Both the position numbers and the translations under genes were made by a program. From Haliotis asinina (taxonomy: Eukaryota; Mollusca; Gastropoda; Lepetellida; Haliotidae): a DNA stretch of 64,000 bases. A model generated the notes under the pieces. That model saw only the letters and a program-made list of their open reading frames with translations. It was not told the DNA's origin and searched no databases. Where the stretch lies: positions 23,441,118-23,505,117 of the forward strand of contig NC_090280.1 of the NCBI RefSeq assembly GCF_037392515.1, read 5' to 3'. Shown one piece after another: positions 10,590-22,100 of the stretch. Positions within the stretch are counted from its first letter, which is position 1, and every line of letters starts with the position of its first letter.

Positions 10590-10895
10590 GTGAAAATTTA
10601 AATCCAAGTGAATTTTTGTGTGTAAAATGTAATAGCAATGAGGTCGAGGATAAATATCATGTGTTATTTGTGTGCAAGAACTACCGAGACCTGCAACAAT
10701 AAATGTCTTTCAAACTTATGTACAGGGTATAAAGATCAACATTCCATGATAAATCTTTTAAATTCTAAGAATGGAGATGGTATTATCTCCATCGCATGTT
10801 TTCTGAAAAAAGTACTAGTTTTGAAACAAAAACATATAACTGTACTATGGGTCGTTTGGCCTGAATTACTGTCTGTCTGTCTTTGTTAGACATAT
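10590..10895 (+). mobile_element. second LINE 3'-end relic with TGTC-repeat tail
   Basis: The frame CVKCNSNEVEDKYHVLFVC matches the CxxC...E(D/V)..YH.L..C knuckle of non-LTR ORF2. About 200 bp later a short GTCGTTTGGCC hairpin-like element is followed by CTGTCTGTCTGTC. The orthologue is at 28450-28735. Confidence 0.65.
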
Positions 10896-11657
10896 CAAAG
10901 AGCCCGACCTATTCAGTTATTGTATTCATAACAAACAGCTACTATTCAGTTAAGCCTAAACTCAACTTACTGTTTATGTCCTCGCAACGTTAACGCTACA
11001 CTCGACTCCGGTTTTAACGTCAGTACCGGTTGTGACGTCCGTTCACTTTGAGCATTGCTTGGCATCTCCTGGACATAGACAGAAGAAGTGTTCGGATCCG
11101 AGCCCGAGATAATCTCATAACTGATCGATTCGTTTTGAATGTGTGGATTAAAAAGGCCATGGAAGCACTGGTTTCTGGTTGGTGAAGAACTTCATTGTTT
11201 TCTGAACTGGTTTAGACGACGGTAATAAATGAACTTCTCTTGACATAGTAAGGCGTAGACTTTTAGAAAATACACGATGGCAATTCAGTATTGGTGCTCA
11301 CTTTAACCACACCAATTATTTGACCGGCATTCTAAACGCTGAGGAATCAATAACGAACGAAGTCTACGCAGGAGGTTGAGGGCATAATTTCAGTTTTATT
11401 ATTTGCCAAGACGGCATGGCTCATGGACCATCGTGGTGAAAAATAATCTTTTAGTTTTTCTGCTGGAGTATATCATCTGAGTACCCTTGCAATTGGTACC
11501 TTTTAGTTTCTAGCATCTTCTTTGTAATACTCTGTGGTGGGCGGGCAGCTCGGATGATGAAACGTAAACACTGACACTGGCTTGAAAAACTAAACCCTAA
11601 AGAAGACACACCATTCACATGACAATGATCCTGATGATAATCAACATGGTTGCCTGG
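10896..11657. other. intergenic block upstream of copy B, no gene seen
   Basis: Present with little change at about 28736-29715 and 63150-63998. It lies 0.5-1.2 kb upstream of the first receptor exon in B and C, so distal regulatory sequence could be here, but I see no recognisable site. Confidence 0.45.
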
Positions 11658-11830
11658 ATGTTTAACGCCACACTTAGCAATAGTGCAGCTGTATGGCGGT
11701 GGTGTATAAATAATCGAGTCTGGACCAGATAAACCAGTGAGCAACAGCATGACCATCGATCTACGCAATTAGGATTCGATGACGTGTCAGCCAAATCAGT
11801 GAGCCTGCCCACCCGATCCTATTAGTCGCC
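11658..11830 (+). repeat. family-2 repeat upstream of copy B
   Basis: TTTAACGCCACACTTAGCAATA, TGGCGGTGGTGTATAAATAATCGAG, TCTGGACCAGATAAACCAGTGA, CCATCGATCTACGCAATTAGGA and CCCGATCCTATTAGTCGCC appear in forward order. The orthologue upstream of copy C is at 29716-29896. Confidence 0.8.
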
Positions 11831-11999
11831 TTGATTGCCAGTATATCCAAGGACACACAAGGGCGGTCAACAACGTATGAGTAATGCAACAGGTCCTCCT
11901 GTGTTTCTCACTGGTTACAACACGGTGTCTGAATGCAGTTTGTTTTCGCTCCCCATTTCCTCCACAAATTTAAACGTTTTTACAGTGCCACGATGACCC

Positions 12000-12006
12000 T
12001 TTATAA
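12000..12006 (+). promoter_or_regulatory. TATA-like element upstream of copy B
   Basis: TTTATAA, within GACCCTTTATAACACGGAAA, lies about 106 bp before the proposed ATG at 12106. The same context is at 30066-30072, about 100 bp before the ATG of copy C. Conservation is expected from duplication alone, so the promoter reading is only suggestive. Confidence 0.25.
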
Positions 12007-12105
12007 CACGGAAATACTTCATCACAGTCCTGACTAACAAATAGCTATCTGAATCATCTGAAGTATTGTGTAGTAGTCAACACACTGAAGGCAAACACAC
12101 CTATT

Positions 12106-12169
12106 ATGTTTTTTCATTTGTTTTGTCTGAAAACTGTGATCTTCTTTGGAGGCATACTGGAATTTGCTG
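12106..12169 (+). CDS. signal-peptide exon, copy B
   Basis: ATG opens a 21-codon exon (MFFHLFCLKTVIFF... ending LEFA plus one base) that stops at the donor GTAAGC in phase 1, matching the phase of the Ig1 acceptor. A short hydrophobic core after a lysine fits a signal peptide. The same exon with three substitutions starts copy C at 30167. It is missing from copy D. Confidence 0.7.
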
Positions 12170-13136
12170 GTAAGCGTTTATCTTTACTTTTTATCATTCC
12201 AGTTAGGTATAAGGTGTGTTCTAAGTTTGTCATATTTTGGCAGAAACGTTTGAACATGTTTGGTGTTTTGTTTTTCGAAACATTCGACAGAACTTCAACT
12301 GAAGTAATCATCAACCAGTGATTAATATGATGTGCAAGGTCCGGTGTTGCTGGGCAACAAGCCATTGTCAACAAGCCACTTGACCCATTTTACTCGCCTC
12401 CCTCCAAGACCACAATATGAGGTAAAATTTGTTATGTCATACACAAGCACAGAAAAAAGGCCCAGGGAGGCATGACGGGAGCGGCAGCTAGGTCAGAATG
12501 CGGTCCTTTCGCAAACACTATTTCGCGAACTATTTTCTGGTAATTCATTCACACGTGCTCTTGGTCGAAATCTGAAACCGGGACACCGCGCGCCCAACTG
12601 AGAACCATACTTGTATATCATGATGAGTGTTGAGTGAGTTGAAGAAACGGTTTATGCTGTACGAATAGAATAATTTCTATCAACCTACGGTAGTCAGAAG
12701 TTCGTAAATCCAAACGAATACTTCCTAAACGTTCGTGGCATGTACTTCAGAAAACTGTCATTAAAATGAAACAAGCGGGGCGGCTTGTGGCAGTCATGTG
12801 CTGCTACAAACATCAATGATAACGAAAGTCAGCTTTTGTTATACATTTGTTGACTTAATGAAATTGGGGAAAAGACGTAAAAGACGCCAGTCGCAACATC
12901 GCCCTAACGACGCCTCCAAACTGGAACGTACCAGACTGCATTTGCAAATCACGTCGACGTACACCATATCGCGTTATATTAACCACCTGAAAGCAACCAT
13001 GGCTGTGGGGTAGCCTTGTGGGTAAAGCCTTCCATGCGGAATCAATTCCCAACATGGGTACAATGTGTGAAGCCCATTTCAGGTGTTCCCTGCTATTGCT
13101 GGGATATTGCGAAACTCGGCGCAAAACTAAAACACT

Positions 13137-13168
<32 letters not shown>

Positions 13169-16100
13169 CACTGACTCACTGACTCACTCACTCACTCACT
13201 CACTCATTCACTCACTCACTCACTCACTCACTCACTCGTCCCTAGCATGGTGATCAACGTTCAGATGCTGGTGATACCTAGTGATTATTTCCATGATAGC
13301 GTACCAGTAACTTACGAGTTGTGATATTTGTACTGTACTTTGATGGCAGCGCTTACGTTCTAAATGTATTGATTTTAATATAGATATAAATTAAATTGTT
13401 CTCGTCACGATATTGATGGAATATTGCCGATCGCGACGTGACGCTTAGTTTCAAACCAAGCACTCACGCACTCACGCACTCACGCACTCACGCACTCACG
13501 CACCCGATGACCCGAGAAGTGGTAGAGAAGAGTAGACAGTCTTACAAAATATCGCAACATTTGTGTCTTTCATCTTCCTCACCGCCATCTACCACCGCCG
13601 ATACTGCTCGACATGTGCATAGTATGTGCTGTTGACCGACCAAACAGCATGAAATCAGACACCAAAGTATTTGTTCCTATGTTGAGAAGTCTGCACCGAC
13701 GAGGATGACGACGTGTAGCATGGAGCAACACCGTGCAGGTATGGAGAAAATGGCGGTGAGTCTGGAGCAATGATGATTCGTGAATTCTCCCTCAATGCTG
13801 AAACTGATGGTAGGCTGTCGTCTGACGTCAAGTGAAGGTATTCAGCACTTTCCGACAGGTCGACAGGTTTGGTGTCGAACGTGTGATAGTGTGGGGAATC
13901 ATATCCTACTTGGGAAGATGTACGTGATGGCGGTTCAGGGAACTGGTGCAGGGACCAAATTCTTCAACGTCAGCTTCTTCAACTGAAAGAGAAAGTTCAA
14001 CATGACATGGCGGTGCCGCATACACAGCCCGTGTCATTGTTGTCTCGCTTCAAACGTCAGTGCCTTGCCCTGACCCTCCAGATCTTAGGATCTGAATCAG
14101 ATACAACATCTTAATGTTTGCATCGTAGTCAAAATACGGCACGTTTACAATGCATTGTAGGAAGAATGGCAGAGAAATCCACATAACATAGTACAGAGAA
14201 GTGATGATCGACAGCTCACTGAACGGGCGTCTTATGACAATGTCACCACGATATCATCTTTGTATCAGTTAAATTGGATCAAATATGCAATTACGTGTAT
14301 TTATTTTTCAAAGTTGGTCTTTATGTTTCTTTTCTGTATCGTGTACTAATTATGCTGATATGTTTCAGCTTCTTATACCAACACTGTGGCCCGTGTCGGG
14401 CAAAGTGTCAACATGACCTGGAGTGTCAGTCAGTCAGTTACGGATTTTAAGATAAGATCTATCACATACAAACAACAGAAACCCAACAGAACTAATTCCA
14501 CTGTCCTGTTCATTATGGATGACAATAAGCCTCTGCCTGCAAGTGTCAACACACACACAGACAACGGGACGAGGATTCAGCTGACTTTCAATACATCTCT
14601 GGAGGGGAGGAAGCTAGTCAATCTCACATTCCACAGTGTTGACGTACAGGACGCCGGAGTCTACAACTTAACCACCCATAACAGTGGCATGTCTCAACTT
14701 CTTATTGTATTACGTAAGTGTGAAGACACTCTGAGTACCAAAGATAAATATACAGTGTAAATATAAATATAAATATAAAATCAGCATCAAAAGCTAGTTT
14801 TTGAGACACATTGATAGAAATATGGCGGTCACAGGCAGATAATCTGCGAAATAGTTATCCATACTTATCATAGTTTTATCATTATAGCATTATAGTTTAA
14901 TGTCGTTTACACAAATGTCATTGCAAGAACTAATTACGATAGCGATGAACATCACCATAAAGCTTCATCCTGTAACAGAATCCAGATGAAATATATTGTA
15001 TATATTATATTCTTATATTTTGTTATCGTTGAAGGGTAAACTATGACACTGACCAATCATCTTCGATGGCACTTTCATAATGTTTTATAACACCTGACCT
15101 TCCTCTCTCCTTACAGATGTTTTGTAACACCTGACTTTCCTCTCTCACTACAGACGTTTTATAACACCTGACCTTCCTCTCTCACTACAGACGTTTTATA
15201 ACACCTGACCTTTCTTTCTCCCAACAGACGTTTTATAACATCTGACCCTCCTTTCTCCCAAAAGACGTTTTATAACACCTCACTTTCCTTTCTCCCTACA
15301 TGCGTTTTACTACACCTGACCTTCCTCTCTCCCTACAGACCTTATATAACACCTGACTTTCCTCTCTCCCTACAGACGTTTTATAACATCTGACCTTCCT
15401 TTCCCCCTACAGACGTTTCAAAACATCTGACCTTCCTTTCCCCCTACAGACGTTTTATAACACCTGACCCTCCTTTTTCCCAAAAGACGTTTCATAACAC
15501 CTGACCTTCCTCTCTCCCTACAGACGTTTTGTAACACCTGACCTTCCTTTCTCCCTACAGACGTTTTATAACACCTGACCTTCCTCTCTCCCTACAGACG
15601 TTTTATGAACAGTATCACGGACGTGGTCAGGGATTCTGCCTCACTGCATTCACTATCCATCTGTTATTGCTTCCTTGGGAATGGATAGAACATTTGACGT
15701 TCACTAAGATCAATTCAAATAAACTTTCTGTTCAAACGACATTTTGGCGTATGACGGTGACTTAATGTCACTGAATCTATAGTACATATTCATATATGTT
15801 ATTAATAATTAAAAAGAATAAGGACAAGATTACAACCATTTCCATTCAACTTTTCACAGGGAAACCATCAAAACCGAACATCACCACGGCTGTCGCTGAC
15901 CCTGTATCCGGTGATCCTGTCAACCTGACCTGCTCCACAACCTCCCGGAGTCTTCCTCCAAACCAGTGTCGGTACCAGTATACTCTGACTACTTCCTACA
16001 CCTGGAGGAGAAACAACAGGAGTGTAGACAGCAGGGTAGACAACAGAGTGCAGGTGGACGGACAATGCCTGACCATAGACTACGTCACCAAGGAGGACAA

Positions 16101-19100
16101 GGGAGTGTACTCTTGTCAATCTGGAGAAGAAAGACTACTGTCAGACTGGAGTCGGGGATACACTCTCAATGTTTTATGTAGGTTCAGGTTGATTAATATT
16201 GAAACAATAATAGAAGCCAGATGTTTCTTCATATACAATCCTCAGAAAATCTGATTCTGCTCCATGCGTTGTCACTATCAACGTTTAATGCCTAACTTCA
16301 AGTGAACCTGCAGCTTGCCCATTCAACAATAATTAAGAAACTACAAACTTCCTGAAACGGATGACTTATGGTAAGACCCGAGCTATGATGTCTCGAGATA
16401 TCGCCACAGAATTCCGATCCGATTCATCATCACACCTTATCCTATGTTGCAATTGCTCAGCCATTCTGCACATATACGCATAAATAGAGATTATCACCCT
16501 CGCCTCTACTGATATCAATTATATAAGCACGAGTTGATAGAATTACAAAGGCTTTCCGAGGATATCTTTTTAGCAACGTGTGTGATATCAGTAGAAACGA
16601 GGCTGGGATTCTAGTTATAATCAAATATCATTCTTCAATCTTGAATCCCTTTGGAAGACGGCCACACTAGATATATGGTGGCATGGGTATGATAGAAGAC
16701 AATTTCAAATTATTATTTCTGACCATCTCACATGCACTCCAGATGGACCTGACCAGATACAGTTTGACGGCACAAGGGACAAGCTGCAGGTAGAAGAAGG
16801 GAAACCTGTAACAATGAGATGTTCTGCTGACTGTAACCCTGTCTGCACTGTAACCTGGTGGAACACACCAAGAATGATGGTGATTACATGACATAGGGAG
16901 GCTGTGTTGTCCATACCAGCTGTAGATGCGTCTGTGTCTGGAGAGTACACGTGTCACGTCAACAACAGCCATGGGAGTGCATCACGGAGCCTTACACTGG
17001 AGGTCCTCAGTAAGACTTGCACACATTCTTTAGTAACAGAATATGTCACATTTAAAGTTGTATTTGGACAAAACCTGTAAAGGCACTATTCAAAATCAGT
17101 AATCATTTCAACCCGTAGTATTCATTAAGAATTCAATTTTGACCATAATGCAATAGAAATAATAAGCCAAGGTTCAGTTATCAGCTACAATCATAGGGGT
17201 GGTGGGGTAGCCTAGTGGTTAAAGCGTTGACTCGTCACGCCGAAAACCTTGGTTCGAATCTCCACGTGGGTACAATATAGGAAGCCCATTTCTGGTGGAT
17301 CCCTCTGTGATGTTGCCAGAATATTGTTTAAAGCGGTGTAAAACAAAAAGAAGTCAGACAGTCAGTCCAACAATCTCAAATGTTTCTGCTTGCCCTATAA
17401 ACTGAAAATATGCCATGAAGGACAACATGATATGCAAAGTGACAAAAGGAAATATTATTATAGATGTCGTTTGGAAGTGCCACCGTATACCCTTTGTAAT
17501 ATTACGTATTGTGGAATACTGAGAGACATCCAAAGAAAGAACGTGCCATACACACGTACAGAAAGTGGATACGGTATTGCCGATATAGTAGATAAGGTAT
17601 TGCATATTTGCATTCAAAACAGGATTAGACACATACTAAACTGCATGGTACATGTTAAATGTTTCAGCACGTGAGCTTAATGAATTTGGTGTCGTTTCCA
17701 TGGTCCCCGTGGCTGCTGTCTGTTTGGTCCTGATCGTGGTCATCGCCGTTGTCGTCATAGTTGTTTGTAGAAAACACAGACGCGGGGGTAATACGGTGTG
17801 ATGTGAGAGTGAATGAAAAAGTATTCCACGGCGGTATTTTAGAATCCTGCGTTCATGTTTGTCTGTACGTGGTATTATTAAATTTATGCTATGCCATGAT
17901 CCAGCTTGACCTTATAACCATGGAATGTATACGTTCAAAAGCACTTCTTTCGCACTTCCAAGTGCAAGTAGGGGCGTAGGGGTAGCCTAGTGGTTACAGC
18001 ATTTGCCCATCACGCCAAACACCTGGGTTCGATTTCCGACATAACGACATAGGAAAAATATGTGAAGCCCATTACTGTTGTAATGTCCTATTGCTGAAAT
18101 CTTGCTAAAACTAAACTCACTCACTCAGCTGCAAATACTTTAAGGTGTGTTGCGATTATTTCCTGCATATGTTGTTTCCTGGAATCTCAAAAGCACGGTG
18201 TTCAGGCATAACCGGGAAATAGTTGGATAAAACATTTTAGTAACAAATCCAACCGGAATAGCTACAAAAATGAAGGAAGAAGAAAGTACAACTGAAAAGT
18301 AGTGTTCTTTTATATAGTACATAATTTATACCGCTTTTGGTCAGGTGGTGAATATAGTTTTATCCTCATAACTGATATATTCACCCATACGAAAGTTTAT
18401 TTTTTTACTTTGACTATAGCATAATAAACTCAGCACTACATAAATGTCTACATTTACAAGCTTCACATCATACTCACATACTATCATCTTCTTCTTTGAT
18501 TTAAATCAATGGATTTATGTCACAGCAGATTAGTCTATTTTTTTATGTTCGATTTTGATTGAGTTTAAACACGCCGTTGGTGTTAACAAGAAAGGAAGAA
18601 AGTCGCCTCTTTGTGGAGAAAAGGAACCTGTGTCCAGCCTTTAACGCAGTGTTTATATCCTTTAAGAGACACTATTATTGAGTGACATAAACTCATCCGA
18701 GAAGTCATGTGAAATAACAGCCACCTGTGTTGTACTTGACATTTTGTTCCCTTTCTTGACCTAACAATTAAAGAGCCTTGTACTGTTCTGAAAAATTAAA
18801 TTTGGTATTTGTGATTCACCTGTGTGCAACTACACCAATAATTCGTTGATCGTATATTTGTCATCTAACATTTTGCAAGTGTAATTGTCTACTCCGTTTC
18901 AGGGAGGGGATACATTCTTAATCGGTGAGTATAATGGCTTTGAACTTTCTGACACAGCCTTCATTGATAGTATACCACAGATCAGGCTGCTGGTGGCTGG
19001 GAATAAATACGTAAACTTGTCAGGTAAAATCTTGAGACTTATCACCAATGTGTGTCCATTTGTGAGAGCTATTTGTCCCTTATACTATATGATACCTTTG

Positions 19101-22100
19101 TGGGGACAGTACAGACTGAGTTTTCATCTCTATTGACGTTTGTGGATGCACAAGTCTATTAATCCAGTACCACCAATCTTGTCTACACACACAAACGTGA
19201 ACATCAACATGGACTGGAAGTATGGTTCCCATCAGTGCGTCACCGACTGGGTTGTGACGCATTTCTCAAATAATTGTTGTGGTTACTAGACGAACCACAA
19301 CTAGCGACCACAGGTGACTTCAAACGCTTCACACTACATTATGTCTAGATATAATGTACTGTGAAGAGTTTCAAGTTGGGGGTCATCTCAAAATTTTCAT
19401 ATTTAAAACAATCTTTAATCCTCGCAATGACACGAGTGCCTGTGCTAGAGACCACATTAGTATCTAGATGCCTGTCTCATGGCTAACATCCCTCAGTCGC
19501 CTTATAATGGGAATCAAGCCTCGAATCCTCTGCCATTCATTTAGTAGAACTACGTCAATTCCTCCAGAAGGATCTCCAGTTCAAATTTGAAATAACAAAT
19601 AATCGAAAGACTTTCGATTTGGTTCATATCGTCAAATGATGGCTTCCAAAATGTGGCACGACAACGGTATACTTTCTGTTGATAACGTCGATCGGTGACT
19701 GTTCCTCAAAACCACAGGTACAGTCTCATTCTAATGGTTCTGGATAGGAACCAGTGAAATCCGGGTGAGTCAACCAATGTTTGTTAGAGACGACTAACGG
19801 GATCGGGTGGACAGGCTTGCTTATTTATCGATACATGCCATTGTATCTCAGTTGCATAGATCGATGCTCATACTGTTCACCACTTCATTCTCTGGTCCAG
19901 ACTCGATAATATACATCCCGCCACCATATGGATGAAATATTGCTGAGTGCAACAGTAAGAAAAATAAGTAAGCAAACAAAACTAGTGGAGAGTCGGACTC
20001 GCCAATCTTCATTGCTGACAAAGTTCTTCTGTCTGTGTCATGGTATTACATGTTTCCAGACGAATCAGGACTCGATCATCAAGGCCATTGGTCTTTCCTG
20101 GTTTTTACTTCCCCAGTGGTCACTTACTTCCTCACTAGGCGACTAAAACAATTTTGGTGAATGTACAAGTTAGCACCGAGTCAACAGCAGGTCATTTCAT
20201 CCTTGTAAATAATTTGTCATCGTGGATTTTCTAAAAGTCTGTCTTGCCGGTGTAAAAACATTTCCAGTTATATCACTTTCGTTAGGAAACTACAATTATG
20301 AAATTCCCAGCACGTTTACATGTATGTAATAGATTTTGTGAAGCAATTACATTCCAGTGTGTTTGACTGTCTGTTTGGACAAATTTTAGCCTTTGTAAAA
20401 TTCTGTCCTCAGCATTGTCACATACACCCGGGACTCAGGAGCAGACGGGGACTACCAGGAGATAGAGGGTTGGTGTCATAAGTCATTTCTAACATATTAA
20501 ATGAAATATGTAATACATCAGAAGACCTTTCTTCAAAGGTTAAAAGGGTACCCATGAATCATTAAATACTTAATGTATCACTTATGAGTAACAGTTCCTG
20601 TTTTTCTTTATTCATTCTGAACATCTGAACATTCACGACAAATGGTGGTTACTTATTTCAGCGCAGTTTCTTGTACACTTTTAATTTCTGAAACGTGTTT
20701 AAAGAGTACCAAAGTCGCATATCGACGTGCAGTAATAAAATCATTAAGGGTGGACAAAGAACCATCTCTTTGAGTTCATCATTAACCACAGAATATTGTA
20801 ACTTTCAGAGACAGGATACGCTGATTATCGGTGAGTTTCAAATGAAATGAATAAACAGTTCATCGCCTCGAATAGCTGCCAAATTAATGCCGCATGGAGC
20901 AATACTCACTCATTTATTCTCCACAAAACAATGTGACCTTGAACGACTTCAGAGTGAAACTACACAAAATCCACATCATAATGTAATATTTTGTGTCAGT
21001 GACTTTGTGTGGACCTAATTATCATCACGTTTAATATTCATTTCCTCACATTTTCCTCGTGTTCAATAATCACGTTCATCAGTCTGGTATCGTATCACAG
21101 GGAAGATGAAAATGACGGCAGCTACCAGGAAATAGAAGGTTGGTGTCTCAAGGTTAACTACGAGCATGCTTAAGGACTGTGTGAACTGTGTCAATTCGGA
21201 GCCAAGAAATGTTGCCATATGACTCTTATTATTTATAACAATTTTATTATTCATGATTCCTGTTATAAATTAAGTCAGATAAAAACATGAAATCCCTCGG
21301 TCATATTCTTATGTGTTCTAATGTCATGACACTTTTTAATGACACTTCTTAATTTCCACGAAACATAACCAGGGTTCATTGATGACAGATCCACTAGCCT
21401 GGACAGATGTAACGGTCATGTTTCCGGTCATGCCTCACGGATAATTCTTCCTACTTCATTAATTGCTTGCTTCCTTTTCCTGTTATGAGATGTAGACAGG
21501 ACTCTCTTAGCTTATAAAGAATCGTGGTTTCTTTGACAAGTTGGTCATAGAACAAATGCCATTTTCTTAGTTATAAAAACTGTTAGCTGGCCATTATTGA
21601 TGTCCGAAATATATTCAGTGTTTAGTACGAACAAGGTAATATTTCACACCTCACGGATGATTCTGTTTCCATTGTGCATCTCTCGCTTCAATAGATGTGT
21701 TGTGATTAAGACAGGGATCTGTTAGTTTGTTATGAATTGTAGTATCTTTGAACAAATAGTTACAAAAAGCATTTCTTCCAAATGTACTGCAATCAGTATC
21801 TATGATTTTAAAGTAATAATGAATATTAACGACGGATCTCATATGTGTCCAATACTAAGTACATGTGTTATATCAGGAGGTGATGTCAACGTAGACGACA
21901 TCGTCCCCATCGTAGCTGTCTACTCCGTTATGCTGACTGCTGTGGCAGTTGTGGTGGCAGCAGTCACTGTTCTTGTCTGCAAGGACGTGAAAGGTACAGT
22001 GAATGTATGAATCCTTTCCATCAAATGAATCAAATGCATTGAGTCATCAGTTCACTCCCCTCCACAAACCAACACACCTCAAGCAGCACGCCCTTACCCC

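Noticed and set aside
15081-15607. Regular 37-bp repeats resembling a CRISPR array
   Set aside because: The units are directly adjacent, with no unique spacers. They lie in a eukaryotic intron and contain splice-acceptor motifs.
17210-17280. tRNA-like A and B boxes (also at 6785, 17972, 31240, 35248, 53065 and other sites)
   Set aside because: No cloverleaf or acceptor stem is completed, and the boxes sit at the head of a repeated SINE with a CTCA-type tail.
17354-17674. Overlapping open frames on both strands before TM1, conserved in B, C and D
   Set aside because: Conservation is expected from recent duplication. Neither strand has a start or splice signals that join it in phase to the receptor exons.
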